DNA of 64,000 nucleotides from positions 433,362 through 497,361 of the forward strand of contig NZ_JAAQQR010000004.1 in assembly GCF_011742555.1 (NCBI RefSeq), written 5' to 3'. The stretch's first letter is position 1; every line of letters starts with the position of its first letter. The notes beneath the pieces are model-generated. The model searched no databases and was not told the origin of the DNA. It worked only from the letters and a program-made list of their open reading frames with translations. Shown here in pieces: positions 45,577 through 54,671 of the stretch. The translations under genes and the position numbers were made by a program. The stretch comes from Luteibacter jiangsuensis (GTDB lineage: Bacteria > Pseudomonadota > Gammaproteobacteria > Xanthomonadales > Rhodanobacteraceae).

Positions 45577-46431
45577 TCAGCGGACGGGCACCCCGCCAGG
45601 CAGGCTGATGCGCCCCTCGATGCACTCGGCGACGCGGCCGCCGATCCAGAGCGCATCACCCTCGCGCGCGACGTGGATGCGGGCATCGCGCCCCAGAGCG
45701 CGGCCCTGTGCGATCACGTAACGGTCGGGAGCCAGGCCGGCTTGTGCAAACCACACCGCGATGCCGGCATTGAGGCTCCCCGTGGCAGGGTCTTCCAGCA
45801 TCCCGCCAGCGAACACCAGTGCCCGCACTTCGAAAGCGGTGTCGGGCGCCGGCCCGCCGTTCGCCACCACGCCGATCTTCAACCCGTCCAATGCGACTGG
45901 ATCGGGGCTCAGGCGGTGCAGGCGCCCCGGCTCCCGCAAGAGCACCGCGCACCAGCCTGCGCCGTTATCGACCCAGCGGGCGTCCACAAGATCGTTGACG
46001 GCCAGCCCCAGTCCCGAGGCGATGCGCTCGCGCAGCGGCGCTTCGAGCGGTGCGTCCGAACGCAGCGGCGGGGCGCGGAACGACAAGACCCCGCCGTCGC
46101 GCCGTATCGGCACCAACCCTATGCCGCACTCCTGGACGATCTCCGTCGCCTTCGGTTGGCCGCCGGCCGCAAGCCAGGCATGACAGGCACCGAGGGTCGG
46201 ATGTCCCGCGAACGGCATCTCGCCGCGCGGCGAAAAGATACGCACCCGGTAGTCCGCCCGGGGATCGGACGGCGACTGCAGGAACACTGTCTCGCTCAGC
46301 TGGGTCCAGCGCGCCAGGGCCGCCATGGTCGCGTCGTCGAGGCTGTCCGCGTCGAAAACGACCGCGAGGGGATTGCCACCCAGCGGGCGGTCGGAAAAGA
46401 CGTCGAGCTGGCGGAAGGCGTGCCGGGTCAT
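45577..46431 (-). CDS. PhzF-family isomerase
   Basis: This 284-residue protein has two pseudo-symmetric diaminopimelate-epimerase-like halves. Family landmarks are QLDVFSDRPLGGNPLAVV, the catalytic Glu in SETVFL (E47), FAGHPTLGA and DPATGSLNAGIAVW. PhzF itself isomerises a phenazine precursor, but no phenazine genes are near, so this is one of the many PhzF-like proteins of unknown substrate. It starts 6 bp after the stop of the LprI-like gene, so the two are probably co-transcribed. Confidence 0.9.
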   Translation of the reverse strand: MTRHAFRQLDVFSDRPLGGNPLAVVFDADSLDDATMAALARWTQLSETVFLQSPSDPRADYRVRIFSPRGEMPFAGHPTLGACHAWLAAGGQPKATEIVQECGIGLVPIRRDGGVLSFRAPPLRSDAPLEAPLRERIASGLGLAVNDLVDARWVDNGAGWCAVLLREPGRLHRLSPDPVALDGLKIGVVANGGPAPDTAFEVRALVFAGGMLEDPATGSLNAGIAVWFAQAGLAPDRYVIAQGRALGRDARIHVAREGDALWIGGRVAECIEGRISLPGGVPVR

Positions 46432-46437
46432 GGGCGA

Positions 46438-47775
46438 TCAATGCGATACGGACGGCGGGCTTGCCATGACCGAGGAGAGTAGCAACGCCCCACGATTCAC
46501 TTTCACATAGGCGGACGCCACGGGCTCGAGCTTCCCGTCCTTCAGCCGCCAGGCCGATACCAGCCAGTCGTCGTTGATGCGCCAGCCCACGTGTCCGTGC
46601 CCGATGAATCCGAGCAGCGTCTCGCCGCGGAAGTCGATGGGGAAGAAGCTGGCTTCCGGCCCGTAGCCTTTCATCTGGGCGTCGGCGATGTTCGCGCCAA
46701 ACGCGGGCAATTCGGGGTAAGCGCTGGTGTCGCCCTTTGGCGCGATGCCTTTCGGCGCCCTGGCCGCCGCGACCATGGCGTCGTAGGCACGCTTCGCATC
46801 GCCCGTCAGCCGGCGATCGAGTGTGCCGGGTAGGGGGCTGCGGTCGTAGCGCGCGGCGGCGGTCATCGCGGCCGTGGCGAAATCGTCGCAGGGCGATTGC
46901 TTCGGCGCGCATGCGCTGCCAAGCGGCGACAGCGAGTGGTCGAACCGGAGGACCAGGCGGTTGCCGGGGCCGAAGCGCTTTCCGTCCCAAGGGCTGACGT
47001 CGAGATTCATCTCGTCCGGCGAGGGATTGGCGAGCACGGTAGCAAGCACGTCGTCGCCTACCTTCGCCATGCCATGCTGCGTCATGCAATCGCCGTCCCA
47101 CGCCGCGGGCACACCGACCGCGATGGCTTTCTTGCCTTCAATGCGAAACGGCGCCTCCGTCCAGCAATGGGCCGTGCCGCCCACGGAATACAGGGAACTC
47201 ACCGGGCTCCCCGCCAGCTTCCGGTATCCCGACGAGGCATCCAGCTGACCCAGTGCCTCGCGCATGCGCGCATCCGGTTCGTACGGAAAGCCTTTGGCGT
47301 CCTGGATGGGAACGTCGGTGGCGACGGTGACGGGCGCCCCGACCTTGGCGAGGTCGGCCAGCACGTCGTACGAACCCGCGGGCAGGCGCGACAACGCACC
47401 CTGCAACCTGTCGACCGGGCTCGGCGCCTTGGCATCGAGCCCCTGCAGGAAGTCGATACGCGCCTGGTATTGCCCGATATCCGCAGGCAGCGGCTTGCCA
47501 GGGTTGTCACCGAGGAAATCCACCATGGCGGCGTCGCGGCCGGCAAGCCAATGAAGCTGGTCGAGTTTCAGCGCATCGCCCTTTTCCGGATGGGTCTTCA
47601 GCGCCGCGCGGAACACCTCGCCGAGCTTTCCGTCCAGTGCGGACACCTTCGGCGAGGCACAAATCGCTTTTTCGGCAAGAGTCGAAGCCTTGCCGCAATC
47701 GAAACCGGCGGCGGCGCACGCGCCCGCGGCCAGCAGCAAAGGGATGCCCAGCAGTCCCTGTATCGTCTTCCTCAC
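46438..47775 (-). CDS. Secreted protein with LprI-like N-terminal domain
   Basis: This 445-residue protein has a signal peptide (cut near ACAAAG, residue 24), followed by an LprI-like domain (24-100) with the pair C27/C39 in FDCGKASTLAEKAICASP. LprI domains occur in lysozyme inhibitors and other envelope proteins. The remaining 340 residues have extra Cys pairs (for example ACAPKQSPC) and no motif I recognise. It starts with GTG at 47775. Probable operon with phzF-like gene downstream. A periplasmic location is inferred. Confidence 0.78.
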   Translation of the reverse strand: MRKTIQGLLGIPLLLAAGACAAAGFDCGKASTLAEKAICASPKVSALDGKLGEVFRAALKTHPEKGDALKLDQLHWLAGRDAAMVDFLGDNPGKPLPADIGQYQARIDFLQGLDAKAPSPVDRLQGALSRLPAGSYDVLADLAKVGAPVTVATDVPIQDAKGFPYEPDARMREALGQLDASSGYRKLAGSPVSSLYSVGGTAHCWTEAPFRIEGKKAIAVGVPAAWDGDCMTQHGMAKVGDDVLATVLANPSPDEMNLDVSPWDGKRFGPGNRLVLRFDHSLSPLGSACAPKQSPCDDFATAAMTAAARYDRSPLPGTLDRRLTGDAKRAYDAMVAAARAPKGIAPKGDTSAYPELPAFGANIADAQMKGYGPEASFFPIDFRGETLLGFIGHGHVGWRINDDWLVSAWRLKDGKLEPVASAYVKVNRGALLLSSVMASPPSVSH

Positions 47776-47963
47776 GCGCTTTCCTCCATCAAAGCCGGGC
47801 CTCCGGCGGTGGGGGACATTTTAAGGGGCGAGGCTGAAGCACACCTGCGCGGCGAGGCTGCGCTATATTCGGCCCGCCAAACGGCGAGCGGGGGGCTCAC
47901 CATGGAAGCGATCGACGGCGCCGCCCAGCGGCGCGAGCAGAAGTGCATGCGGGAGCCGATGCG

Positions 47964-48782
47964 ATGAGTACCGGATTCAAGCCCGTGGATCATCGCTACG
48001 ACGACGCGCTGAGCCGCGTGTCCTGGGACGCCTTCGAACGCCTCGTGGCGGAGCATTACCGCGGCCTCGGCTACGAAGTGGTGCATACCGGCACAGGCGT
48101 CGGCGCGAATCGCACCGACGGCGGCATCGACCTGAAGCTGCTGCGCGACCAGGAAACGGTGGTGGTGCAATGCAAGCACTGGAATTGCTGGAAGGTGCCG
48201 CATAACGACGTGCACCAACTCATCGGCGTGATGCACACGGCGGGCGCGACGCGAGCCATCGTGATCACGTCGGGCGAATTCACCCGGGCCGCTCTCGAGG
48301 CCGCGGAGAAGTTCCCGCACATACGACTGATCGACGGCAAGATGGTCCGGGCCATGCTCGGCCCGGTGGAGGAACCCGCCATGCCGCACGCGACCATGGA
48401 CGCGATGCCGTCATGGACCCGGCATGCGCGCAGCCCGCGACGAACAAGGGCGAGCCGCGGGCCGATCTTTGCCGCAACCGGCGCACTCGTGACGTTGGCT
48501 GCCGCAGTGGCCATGCTTTACGGCTACTACGACCGCGAAATCCATCATGCGCAACTCAAGGCGGTGCGAACCGCCCTGTCCCGTATCGATCAAACGGCGC
48601 ATTCGGCCCGGTCAGCGCCACTTTTCCCGCCAAGGGCATCGAACAACCCGATGAGCACCCTCAACGGACACCCGGCCATCGTGCACGATGCTCCGATGAC
48701 CAAGACCGATATCGCGGAGTGGGAGAAGAAGAACGCCGAATCGATGCGCATCCTGGAGAAGACGACGCCGTCGTTGCCTTGA
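47964..48782 (+). CDS. Membrane-anchored Mrr-like endonuclease-fold protein
   Basis: This 272-residue protein has an N-terminal Mrr_cat / restriction-endonuclease domain (18-135). The PD-(D/E)XK-type pattern is visible as TDGGIDLKLL (D56) and VVVQCKHW (Q69-x-K71). A basic linker (HARSPRRTRASR), one membrane helix (167-189) and an 80-residue tail predicted in the periplasm follow. The nuclease domain should face the cytoplasm. The start at 47964 has GGGAG eight bases upstream. Mrr-type domains act on modified DNA in restriction; the membrane form could act in defence or DNA uptake control. No methylase gene accompanies it. Confidence 0.8.
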   Translation: MSTGFKPVDHRYDDALSRVSWDAFERLVAEHYRGLGYEVVHTGTGVGANRTDGGIDLKLLRDQETVVVQCKHWNCWKVPHNDVHQLIGVMHTAGATRAIVITSGEFTRAALEAAEKFPHIRLIDGKMVRAMLGPVEEPAMPHATMDAMPSWTRHARSPRRTRASRGPIFAATGALVTLAAAVAMLYGYYDREIHHAQLKAVRTALSRIDQTAHSARSAPLFPPRASNNPMSTLNGHPAIVHDAPMTKTDIAEWEKKNAESMRILEKTTPSLP

Positions 48783-48805
48783 GCGACGCCTCGAGCGAGT
48801 CTTTC

Positions 48806-48888
48806 TGTGGGAGCCGGCTGTGCCGGCGATCCCGCGGCAGCGGGCCGGCATGCCGCAAGCACCCATCGCCGCTGAAGCGGCTCCCACA
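48806..48888 (-). repeat. Dispersed palindromic repeat, family A, copy 4
   Basis: It has the orientation of copy 1 (TGTGGGAGCCGGCTGTGCCG ... GCTGAAGCGGCTCCCACA). It lies between the convergent ends of the Mrr-like gene and the second giant autotransporter gene. Confidence 0.85.
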
Positions 48889-48930
48889 GAAACCCCGCTG
48901 CTCCGGGTGGAGCCCCGGTGCTTTTCTTTC

Positions 48931-51900
48931 TCAGAAAACCCAGTTCAGACTCAACCGCGCCGACTGGTCTTTCGCGTCGCCTGCGAACTGGCCGACGTAC
49001 GACGCATCGATGGTGACCGCCGGTGCCGGCTTGAAACGCAGGCCCAGCGTGGCCACGCCGGCGTTGTCGGCTATGGGCGTGCCCGCCACCTGGAATGCAT
49101 CCCCGCCGGTGGCGAAGCGCTGCCGGCTCAACGTATCCGTGTCACCCCAGGCGTGCTGCCAACCCACGCTCGCGAACACGCCGATGCCGCCATCGGCCGA
49201 GAGTTCATGACTGCCGCGCAGGCCCAGCGTGGCGAAGGTCTGCGCGCTCTTGCCCCCTCGCACGTCGAGCGCGGCATCGCCGCCATGCTCGTGCAAGGCG
49301 TCCGTGCGCAGCTCCTGCCGGGCCACGTTGAGGTACGGCGCCAGCGACGCGTGGTCGAAGCGGAACGCATAGGCCCCCTCCACGAACACCTGCGCCGAGC
49401 GCGCGCGCGTGTCGCCATTCAGCCGTTCGTTCAGATCGTCGGCTTCGGCCGTGCGATGCGTGTCGATGTCGCGATGACTATAGAGCGCCCCAGCCTGCAG
49501 CATCACGTTGCCGTAATGGCCGCTGCCATAGATGCCAGCGGTACGTGTGTCGCCACTGGCGGAATCGGCGCGAGCCGAAGCCGACACATGGCCCGTACCA
49601 AGCGCGAAGCCGATGCGCGTATCGGCCGCCACGCCGGTATCCGCGCCGACCAGCACGCCGCCGCCATTTGTGCGCAGTCGTGCTGCATTGCCATCACCGT
49701 CGTGGTTGCCCCAGTGGCCCCACGCGGATGCCCAGGCGGCTGTGGCGTCGCCGGTGCCATCGGCGTACTGCGTGAGCAAGTGCTGGTTGATCGCATCGCG
49801 CTGGTAACGATCGTCGTCCGCGATCGCCCCACGCAGGTTCGCATGGATCTCGCCCGAGAGCGTGTCGAACGCCGAGCGCGCCGCCGCGGCGTCAAGCCGC
49901 AACACCGCTCCATAAAGCACCGAGTCCTGATCGAGCACTTGCAGCACGCCCGCGGTGGCACGCTGGTTGCGCGTGCCCGCTACGTCCAGGAACGAGACAT
50001 CGTTACGACGGAGCGTGAGCTTCACTGCGTTCGCCGCGTACGACAGCGTTGGCGTGAGGAACGCGAAATTCGACGACACATCGCCGAAGGTGCCGTCGAC
50101 ACCGCCCGTCGCGGAAAGGATGGTGTACGTAGTGGCGACGCTCCAGTGACCACCGGTGCCCAGGCTGACGACGGGGCCACCATGGAGGATGGCCCTCCCA
50201 CCGACCGCCACGGAGTCACCCTGCCCCGCGTCCGATACATCCACGGCATAACGGGCGCCGGCAGCCACATCGAGATTGCCGTTGAACGTGAGCGTGCCGA
50301 TGGCGCCCGAGCCGCCTGGCGAGAGTTCGCTGCCCGAGGGCAACGCGACGCTGCCGGCCGTGCCGCTGCCGGCGAGGATGGTGCCGCTGGCCATGACGAG
50401 GTTGCCGCCGAGCGAACCGTCGAGCCACAGCGCGCCGCCGTCGATCGTGGTCGTGCCGGTGAAGGCGCTGCTGTTGCCGGTGAGGCGCAGCGCATTGCTG
50501 CCGAGCTTGCGGAACGTGCCGGTGCCGGACATCGTGCCTGCGTAGGTGACATCGTCCGAGCGGTCGAGCACCAGCGCGCCCTGGTTGGCGATGTTGAGCG
50601 GCAAGGTGCCGCGCGTACCGCCGTCGCCCACATGCAGCGTGCCGTCGGCGATGGTGATGACGCCGGTGTTCGCGGCGGTACCGGTCAGTACGAGCGTGCC
50701 GGCGCCGGTCTTCGTAAGTGAGTCTGCAACCGACGCGACGCCGAAACCCATGGGAGCGCTGTCGGCGATGTCGCCCGACAAGGTTGCCGTCTGGCCCGCC
50801 GCCACGTCGATGCCGGCTTCGCCCGCGAGCCTCACGGTGTTCGCGAGCGACATGTCGTTCGCTCCGAAAGCCAGTGTGCCGCCACTCAGCACGAGATCGC
50901 CGGTTCCGATGGCACCGTTATCGCCAAGCCGCAGGGTGCCGTCGCTGAGCCAGGTGGTACCGCTGTAGTTGTTCGCGTAATTCAGCACAAGCGTGCCCGC
51001 GCCCGACTTCTGCAAGGAACCGGAACCGGTGATGGCGCCGTTCCAAGTGAACACGTTGGCTGCGTCGGCTACATCGAGACCGCCAATACCGGCCAGCGAC
51101 AAGGCTCGGTCGGTCGACGTATACGACGTGCCGGTGATGCGCAGCCCGCCACCGCCCATCGTCACTGCGTTTGCGGCATCGCCGAGATTGGCGTCGTCGC
51201 TGGCGGAAACCAAACCACCGTTGATGGCAAGGCCACCGGAGAATGTGTTGGCACCATTGAGCACCAGCGTGCCCGCATCCGCTTTTGTGAAGCCCTGCGT
51301 ACCCGCGAGCACCGAATCGATGGTGGCGACGTAAGCCTGGCTCGCGGCGGTACCGTCACCCACGCGCACGATGACGGGGCCGCCCGACGCCACGAGGTTG
51401 AGGGAATCACCCGTCACCCGATAACCGTCGCTCAGGAACTGCATGCCGGTAACCGCCACCGCACCCGCGGTGCCGTCGACGGTGACCGTGCCCTTCGCGC
51501 CGCCGAAAATGGCGAAGCCGGGCTGCGGGGCCATGGGCTCCGTGAGGCTGCCCTGCGCATCCGTCCACGTGGGCGAGGTGTTCGACCAGGTGCCGTCGCC
51601 GCCACCCATCTGTGTGGGGCTGGCGAGATGGTTCGCGTTCCAGTAACTCAGCGTGGCGTTGGAGTAGTCGATCAGGTTGATCTGCTTCTGGCCGGTCAGC
51701 GTCTGCAAGGTGACGAGGTGTCCGGCAGGCTTGCTTCCGAGGAGGATGCCGCCGTTCGTCTCGGTGAGCGTGCCGCCGTAGGAAAAGAGGTTGTACACGC
51801 CGGGGCCCATGCCGCCCGCATCGGCGACATTCAACGTGACACCGTTCAAGGCGAGGTTGCCACCCACGACCACCTTGTCGCCCGCGCCGCTGGCACCGAA

Positions 51901-54363
51901 CTCGGCGTCGAACACCGTGCCCTGCGCCATGCTGAGATCGCCGTCTACCGTGAGCGTGCCCACCGAATTGCCGGGCGACAGCGCGCTGCCGCTGGCCATG
52001 GTCACGCTGCCGCCGATGCTGCCGTGACCGCCGAGCGATGCACCGCTGGCGACAGCGACGCCACCGCCGAGGCGAGCGGTGGAACCCGCCGTTCCGCCGA
52101 CCACGAGGCTGCCACCCAGTACCGAGGTGGAACCCTGGAACAGGGAACCGTCGCCGTCGTAGACCAGCTTGCCGGCACCGTACTTCGCGAGTGCCCCCGT
52201 TCCCTTGATGGCGCCGTCGAAGGTGGGATCGTTGCTGCGATTGAATGCGAGGGTGCCGCTGACGGTGGTATCGGCGTCCAGCGCGCCGGTGGCGCCGCCG
52301 TTGCCTACGGTGAGCGTGCTGCCCGTATCGATCTGCACGCCGTTGTTGCCGGCCAGCGCGCCGTCGGAACGAAGCGTGCCGGTGACGGTCACTCCCTGTG
52401 CACCGCTGAAAGTAACCTTCTGCGAGGCATACACGGTACCGGTCACGGTCAGCGGCAGGATGTCGGCGATCGAGATCGTGGTCGCGGTGATCGAGCCAAG
52501 CGTGGCGATCGCATTGCCCGCGCTGTTCAGCACCAGGTCTCCGCCCACCGCGCCCGATAGCGTCCCTGCCGTGACGCTGCCGGCCACCTGCTGGACCGAC
52601 GACTGCGCACTCAGCGTCAGCGTCGACGGCGTGCTGACGTCACCGGCAAGCACGACCGAGCCGTCGCTGCTCACCGTGGCGTCGCTGCCTGCGTGCAGCG
52701 CCCCGATGGGCAGACTTCCGGCGGAACTCACGTCGATGGTGTTACCCGTCAACGTGAGCATGCCGCCAAAGACGTTGCCGGCATTGCCAAGGTCGATATC
52801 GCCCCCGGCTTGCACCGTAAGACTGTTCAGGCCGGTGACCGCGCCGGCGAACGTCACCGCGCCGGTGTCGCTGACGATGGTGGTGTCATTGGCGAGCGAC
52901 ACGGGCGTGCCGTAGTGCTGCAAGCCGGTCGTGTGAAGGGTGCCAGACAACGTGGTGCTGCCCAGGTGGTCGAGGTCGAGCGATCCGTCGAGCTGCACGC
53001 CCTTCAGGGTAAGGTTCCCGTTGCCAAAGCGGCTCGTGACGGTACCGGTGCCGTCGATGGCGTCGACGGATAGGGTGCCCGCGGTGGACGCAGCCGGCCA
53101 GAATTCGACGGCCGCCGACGCGCCGTCCAGTTGCACCCGCTCGAGCGATCCGCTGCTCGAGGAAATCACCTGCGCCGTCGCAGCGTCCGCGAGCTCCACG
53201 GCCCCGTTGATGATCGAAGCCGGAAGCATCGACAGCGTGTTGTTCACGCCATTGAAAAGGATGGCCGAAGCGCGCGCTCCGCCGGCGCCCACACCACCCT
53301 GGATGGTGCCTGCGTTCTGGATGGTGGAGAAACCCTGCGTAACGATACCGCTGCCGGCGGCACCCGTGCCCGTTGCCGCGCCGCCAACGATCGTTCCGGC
53401 ATTGAGCACGGAGAGGCCAAGACCGATGCCGCGTATGCCCGCACCCGACTCACCGGCACCACCCGGCACGAGCGCGGCGCCACCCGCACCGCCGACGCCG
53501 CCCGTGATCGTGGTGCCCAGATTGGTCACCTGGACATTGTTGGCAGTGACGACCACGCCATCGCCACCAGCGCCACCACCGCCGCCGAACGCCTGAAAGC
53601 TCAGATCGCCGGAGCCGCCCGCGCCGCCCGCGCCACCGGTGACCTTGTTACCTGGATCGGTCGGGGGCGTCGCAGCCTGAAGCGTCAACTCCGCACCCGC
53701 CGCCGTGATCGCGATGCCGGCACCGCCACCGCCACCACCGCCGCCGCCCGCGCCGCTATTCACCGAGGCGGCGCCACCGGCGCCACCCTTGCCGCCGGTA
53801 ATGGTGATATTCGACCCTAAGGCGAGATTGGTTTGGGTGATGACGATGCCGGTGCCACCGCCACCACCGCCACCGGCCGTCGCGGAGTCCTCGCCACCGT
53901 CGCCGCCCTGACCGCCGACGATGTCGTTACCCACCAGCGTGCCGACAGCGCCACCGCTGCCGCCGGAACCGCCGGGCGTGCCATCGCGGTAGCCGGTGGC
54001 GCCCTGCCCGCCCGTGCCGTTCGACGGCTGCGCGCCCGGGGCCGGCGTCAGGACCGTTCCGTTCAGGAGATTGCTACCGCCGCCCTGGCCATTGCCTGCG
54101 CCACCCGTTCCCGGGCGGTCGCCAAACCCGAGACCGCCTTGCGCACTGCAAAGGGTGACGTTCGCCAGGGTGCAGGTTTGAGCGAATGCCGGCGACGCAG
54201 CGACACAAAGGCCAATGGCGGCCATCGCGGCCCACAATGCGCGATGCCGGGGTGGCGATGCCTCGACCCGTGCCTGGCCCCCTGCCTGCGACGACGCCAG
54301 CTCCGAAGCCACCTGCACGACGCGCAGCGCTCCGTTCCACACGAGATGGTAAACGCGATTCAT
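48931..54363 (-). CDS. Giant autotransporter with glycine-rich head
   Basis: This 1810-residue autotransporter has an extended signal peptide region (MNRVYHLVWNGALRVVQV) and a signal peptide cut near residue 61 (SPAFAQ). A Gly-rich head (70-300) is full of GGxGGxGG units. A beta-helical passenger of autotransporter-associated repeats (GTLVLTG, GGxLxxNGSL types) runs to about 1480, and a C-terminal beta-barrel of about 280 residues ends SLNWVF. It resembles the autotransporter at 39475-45318 in plan but lacks the near-identical tandem block. The 308-bp upstream region has three TTGAATAGATTC-type direct repeats. It is predicted to be surface-exposed; function unknown. Confidence 0.9.
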   Translation of the reverse strand: MNRVYHLVWNGALRVVQVASELASSQAGGQARVEASPPRHRALWAAMAAIGLCVAASPAFAQTCTLANVTLCSAQGGLGFGDRPGTGGAGNGQGGGSNLLNGTVLTPAPGAQPSNGTGGQGATGYRDGTPGGSGGSGGAVGTLVGNDIVGGQGGDGGEDSATAGGGGGGGTGIVITQTNLALGSNITITGGKGGAGGAASVNSGAGGGGGGGGGAGIAITAAGAELTLQAATPPTDPGNKVTGGAGGAGGSGDLSFQAFGGGGGAGGDGVVVTANNVQVTNLGTTITGGVGGAGGAALVPGGAGESGAGIRGIGLGLSVLNAGTIVGGAATGTGAAGSGIVTQGFSTIQNAGTIQGGVGAGGARASAILFNGVNNTLSMLPASIINGAVELADAATAQVISSSSGSLERVQLDGASAAVEFWPAASTAGTLSVDAIDGTGTVTSRFGNGNLTLKGVQLDGSLDLDHLGSTTLSGTLHTTGLQHYGTPVSLANDTTIVSDTGAVTFAGAVTGLNSLTVQAGGDIDLGNAGNVFGGMLTLTGNTIDVSSAGSLPIGALHAGSDATVSSDGSVVLAGDVSTPSTLTLSAQSSVQQVAGSVTAGTLSGAVGGDLVLNSAGNAIATLGSITATTISIADILPLTVTGTVYASQKVTFSGAQGVTVTGTLRSDGALAGNNGVQIDTGSTLTVGNGGATGALDADTTVSGTLAFNRSNDPTFDGAIKGTGALAKYGAGKLVYDGDGSLFQGSTSVLGGSLVVGGTAGSTARLGGGVAVASGASLGGHGSIGGSVTMASGSALSPGNSVGTLTVDGDLSMAQGTVFDAEFGASGAGDKVVVGGNLALNGVTLNVADAGGMGPGVYNLFSYGGTLTETNGGILLGSKPAGHLVTLQTLTGQKQINLIDYSNATLSYWNANHLASPTQMGGGDGTWSNTSPTWTDAQGSLTEPMAPQPGFAIFGGAKGTVTVDGTAGAVAVTGMQFLSDGYRVTGDSLNLVASGGPVIVRVGDGTAASQAYVATIDSVLAGTQGFTKADAGTLVLNGANTFSGGLAINGGLVSASDDANLGDAANAVTMGGGGLRITGTSYTSTDRALSLAGIGGLDVADAANVFTWNGAITGSGSLQKSGAGTLVLNYANNYSGTTWLSDGTLRLGDNGAIGTGDLVLSGGTLAFGANDMSLANTVRLAGEAGIDVAAGQTATLSGDIADSAPMGFGVASVADSLTKTGAGTLVLTGTAANTGVITIADGTLHVGDGGTRGTLPLNIANQGALVLDRSDDVTYAGTMSGTGTFRKLGSNALRLTGNSSAFTGTTTIDGGALWLDGSLGGNLVMASGTILAGSGTAGSVALPSGSELSPGGSGAIGTLTFNGNLDVAAGARYAVDVSDAGQGDSVAVGGRAILHGGPVVSLGTGGHWSVATTYTILSATGGVDGTFGDVSSNFAFLTPTLSYAANAVKLTLRRNDVSFLDVAGTRNQRATAGVLQVLDQDSVLYGAVLRLDAAAARSAFDTLSGEIHANLRGAIADDDRYQRDAINQHLLTQYADGTGDATAAWASAWGHWGNHDGDGNAARLRTNGGGVLVGADTGVAADTRIGFALGTGHVSASARADSASGDTRTAGIYGSGHYGNVMLQAGALYSHRDIDTHRTAEADDLNERLNGDTRARSAQVFVEGAYAFRFDHASLAPYLNVARQELRTDALHEHGGDAALDVRGGKSAQTFATLGLRGSHELSADGGIGVFASVGWQHAWGDTDTLSRQRFATGGDAFQVAGTPIADNAGVATLGLRFKPAPAVTIDASYVGQFAGDAKDQSARLSLNWVF

Positions 54364-54671
54364 CAGATTTCCCCTGGGCGTAGGCGCCCCCCTGCCAGGG
54401 CCGGCGCAATAGTGCGCATCTTAGCGTTGTCGGGGATGGAGAGTCAGTCACGGATGCACGAAGCGAGTCGGAAGTACGAGGTGCTTGCCAGACAACGGCC
54501 AGGGCTGAATAGATTCTTGAATAGATCTTTTCCCCGAACGCATAGAGGGATCAAGCACTTGCGGGTCGGCACGCCGGGGGTTTTGAATAGATTCCCCGGC
54601 AATTCCGCCCTGCGGATCCCCCCGACCTCTCTCGCGCACGCATGCCTCGTAACGATCACACGCGGCCGACC
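54364..54671. promoter_or_regulatory. 308-bp upstream region of the autotransporter gene
   Basis: This gap lies between the autotransporter start and the end of the effector gene, both on the minus strand. It must hold the autotransporter promoter. The only striking content is a set of three 12-bp direct repeats at 54505-54594; no hairpin terminator with a T-run is seen after the effector gene. Confidence 0.5.
54505..54594. repeat. Three TTGAATAGATTC-type direct repeats
   Basis: CTGAATAGATTC (54505-54516) and TTGAATAGATCT (54517-54528) are in direct tandem; TTGAATAGATTC recurs at 54583-54594. Each contains the small dyad GAAT-AG-ATTC. The arrangement suggests operators for a regulator of the giant autotransporter gene. 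Confidence 0.65.

Noticed and set aside
45577..46431. Possible phenazine biosynthesis locus, because of the PhzF-like gene
   Set aside because: No other phz genes nearby; PhzF-like proteins are common outside phenazine pathways.
48820..50721. A 633-residue plus-strand open frame opposite the second giant autotransporter
   Set aside because: Starts inside repeat A and reads the antisense of the barrel and passenger; no family-like sequence.
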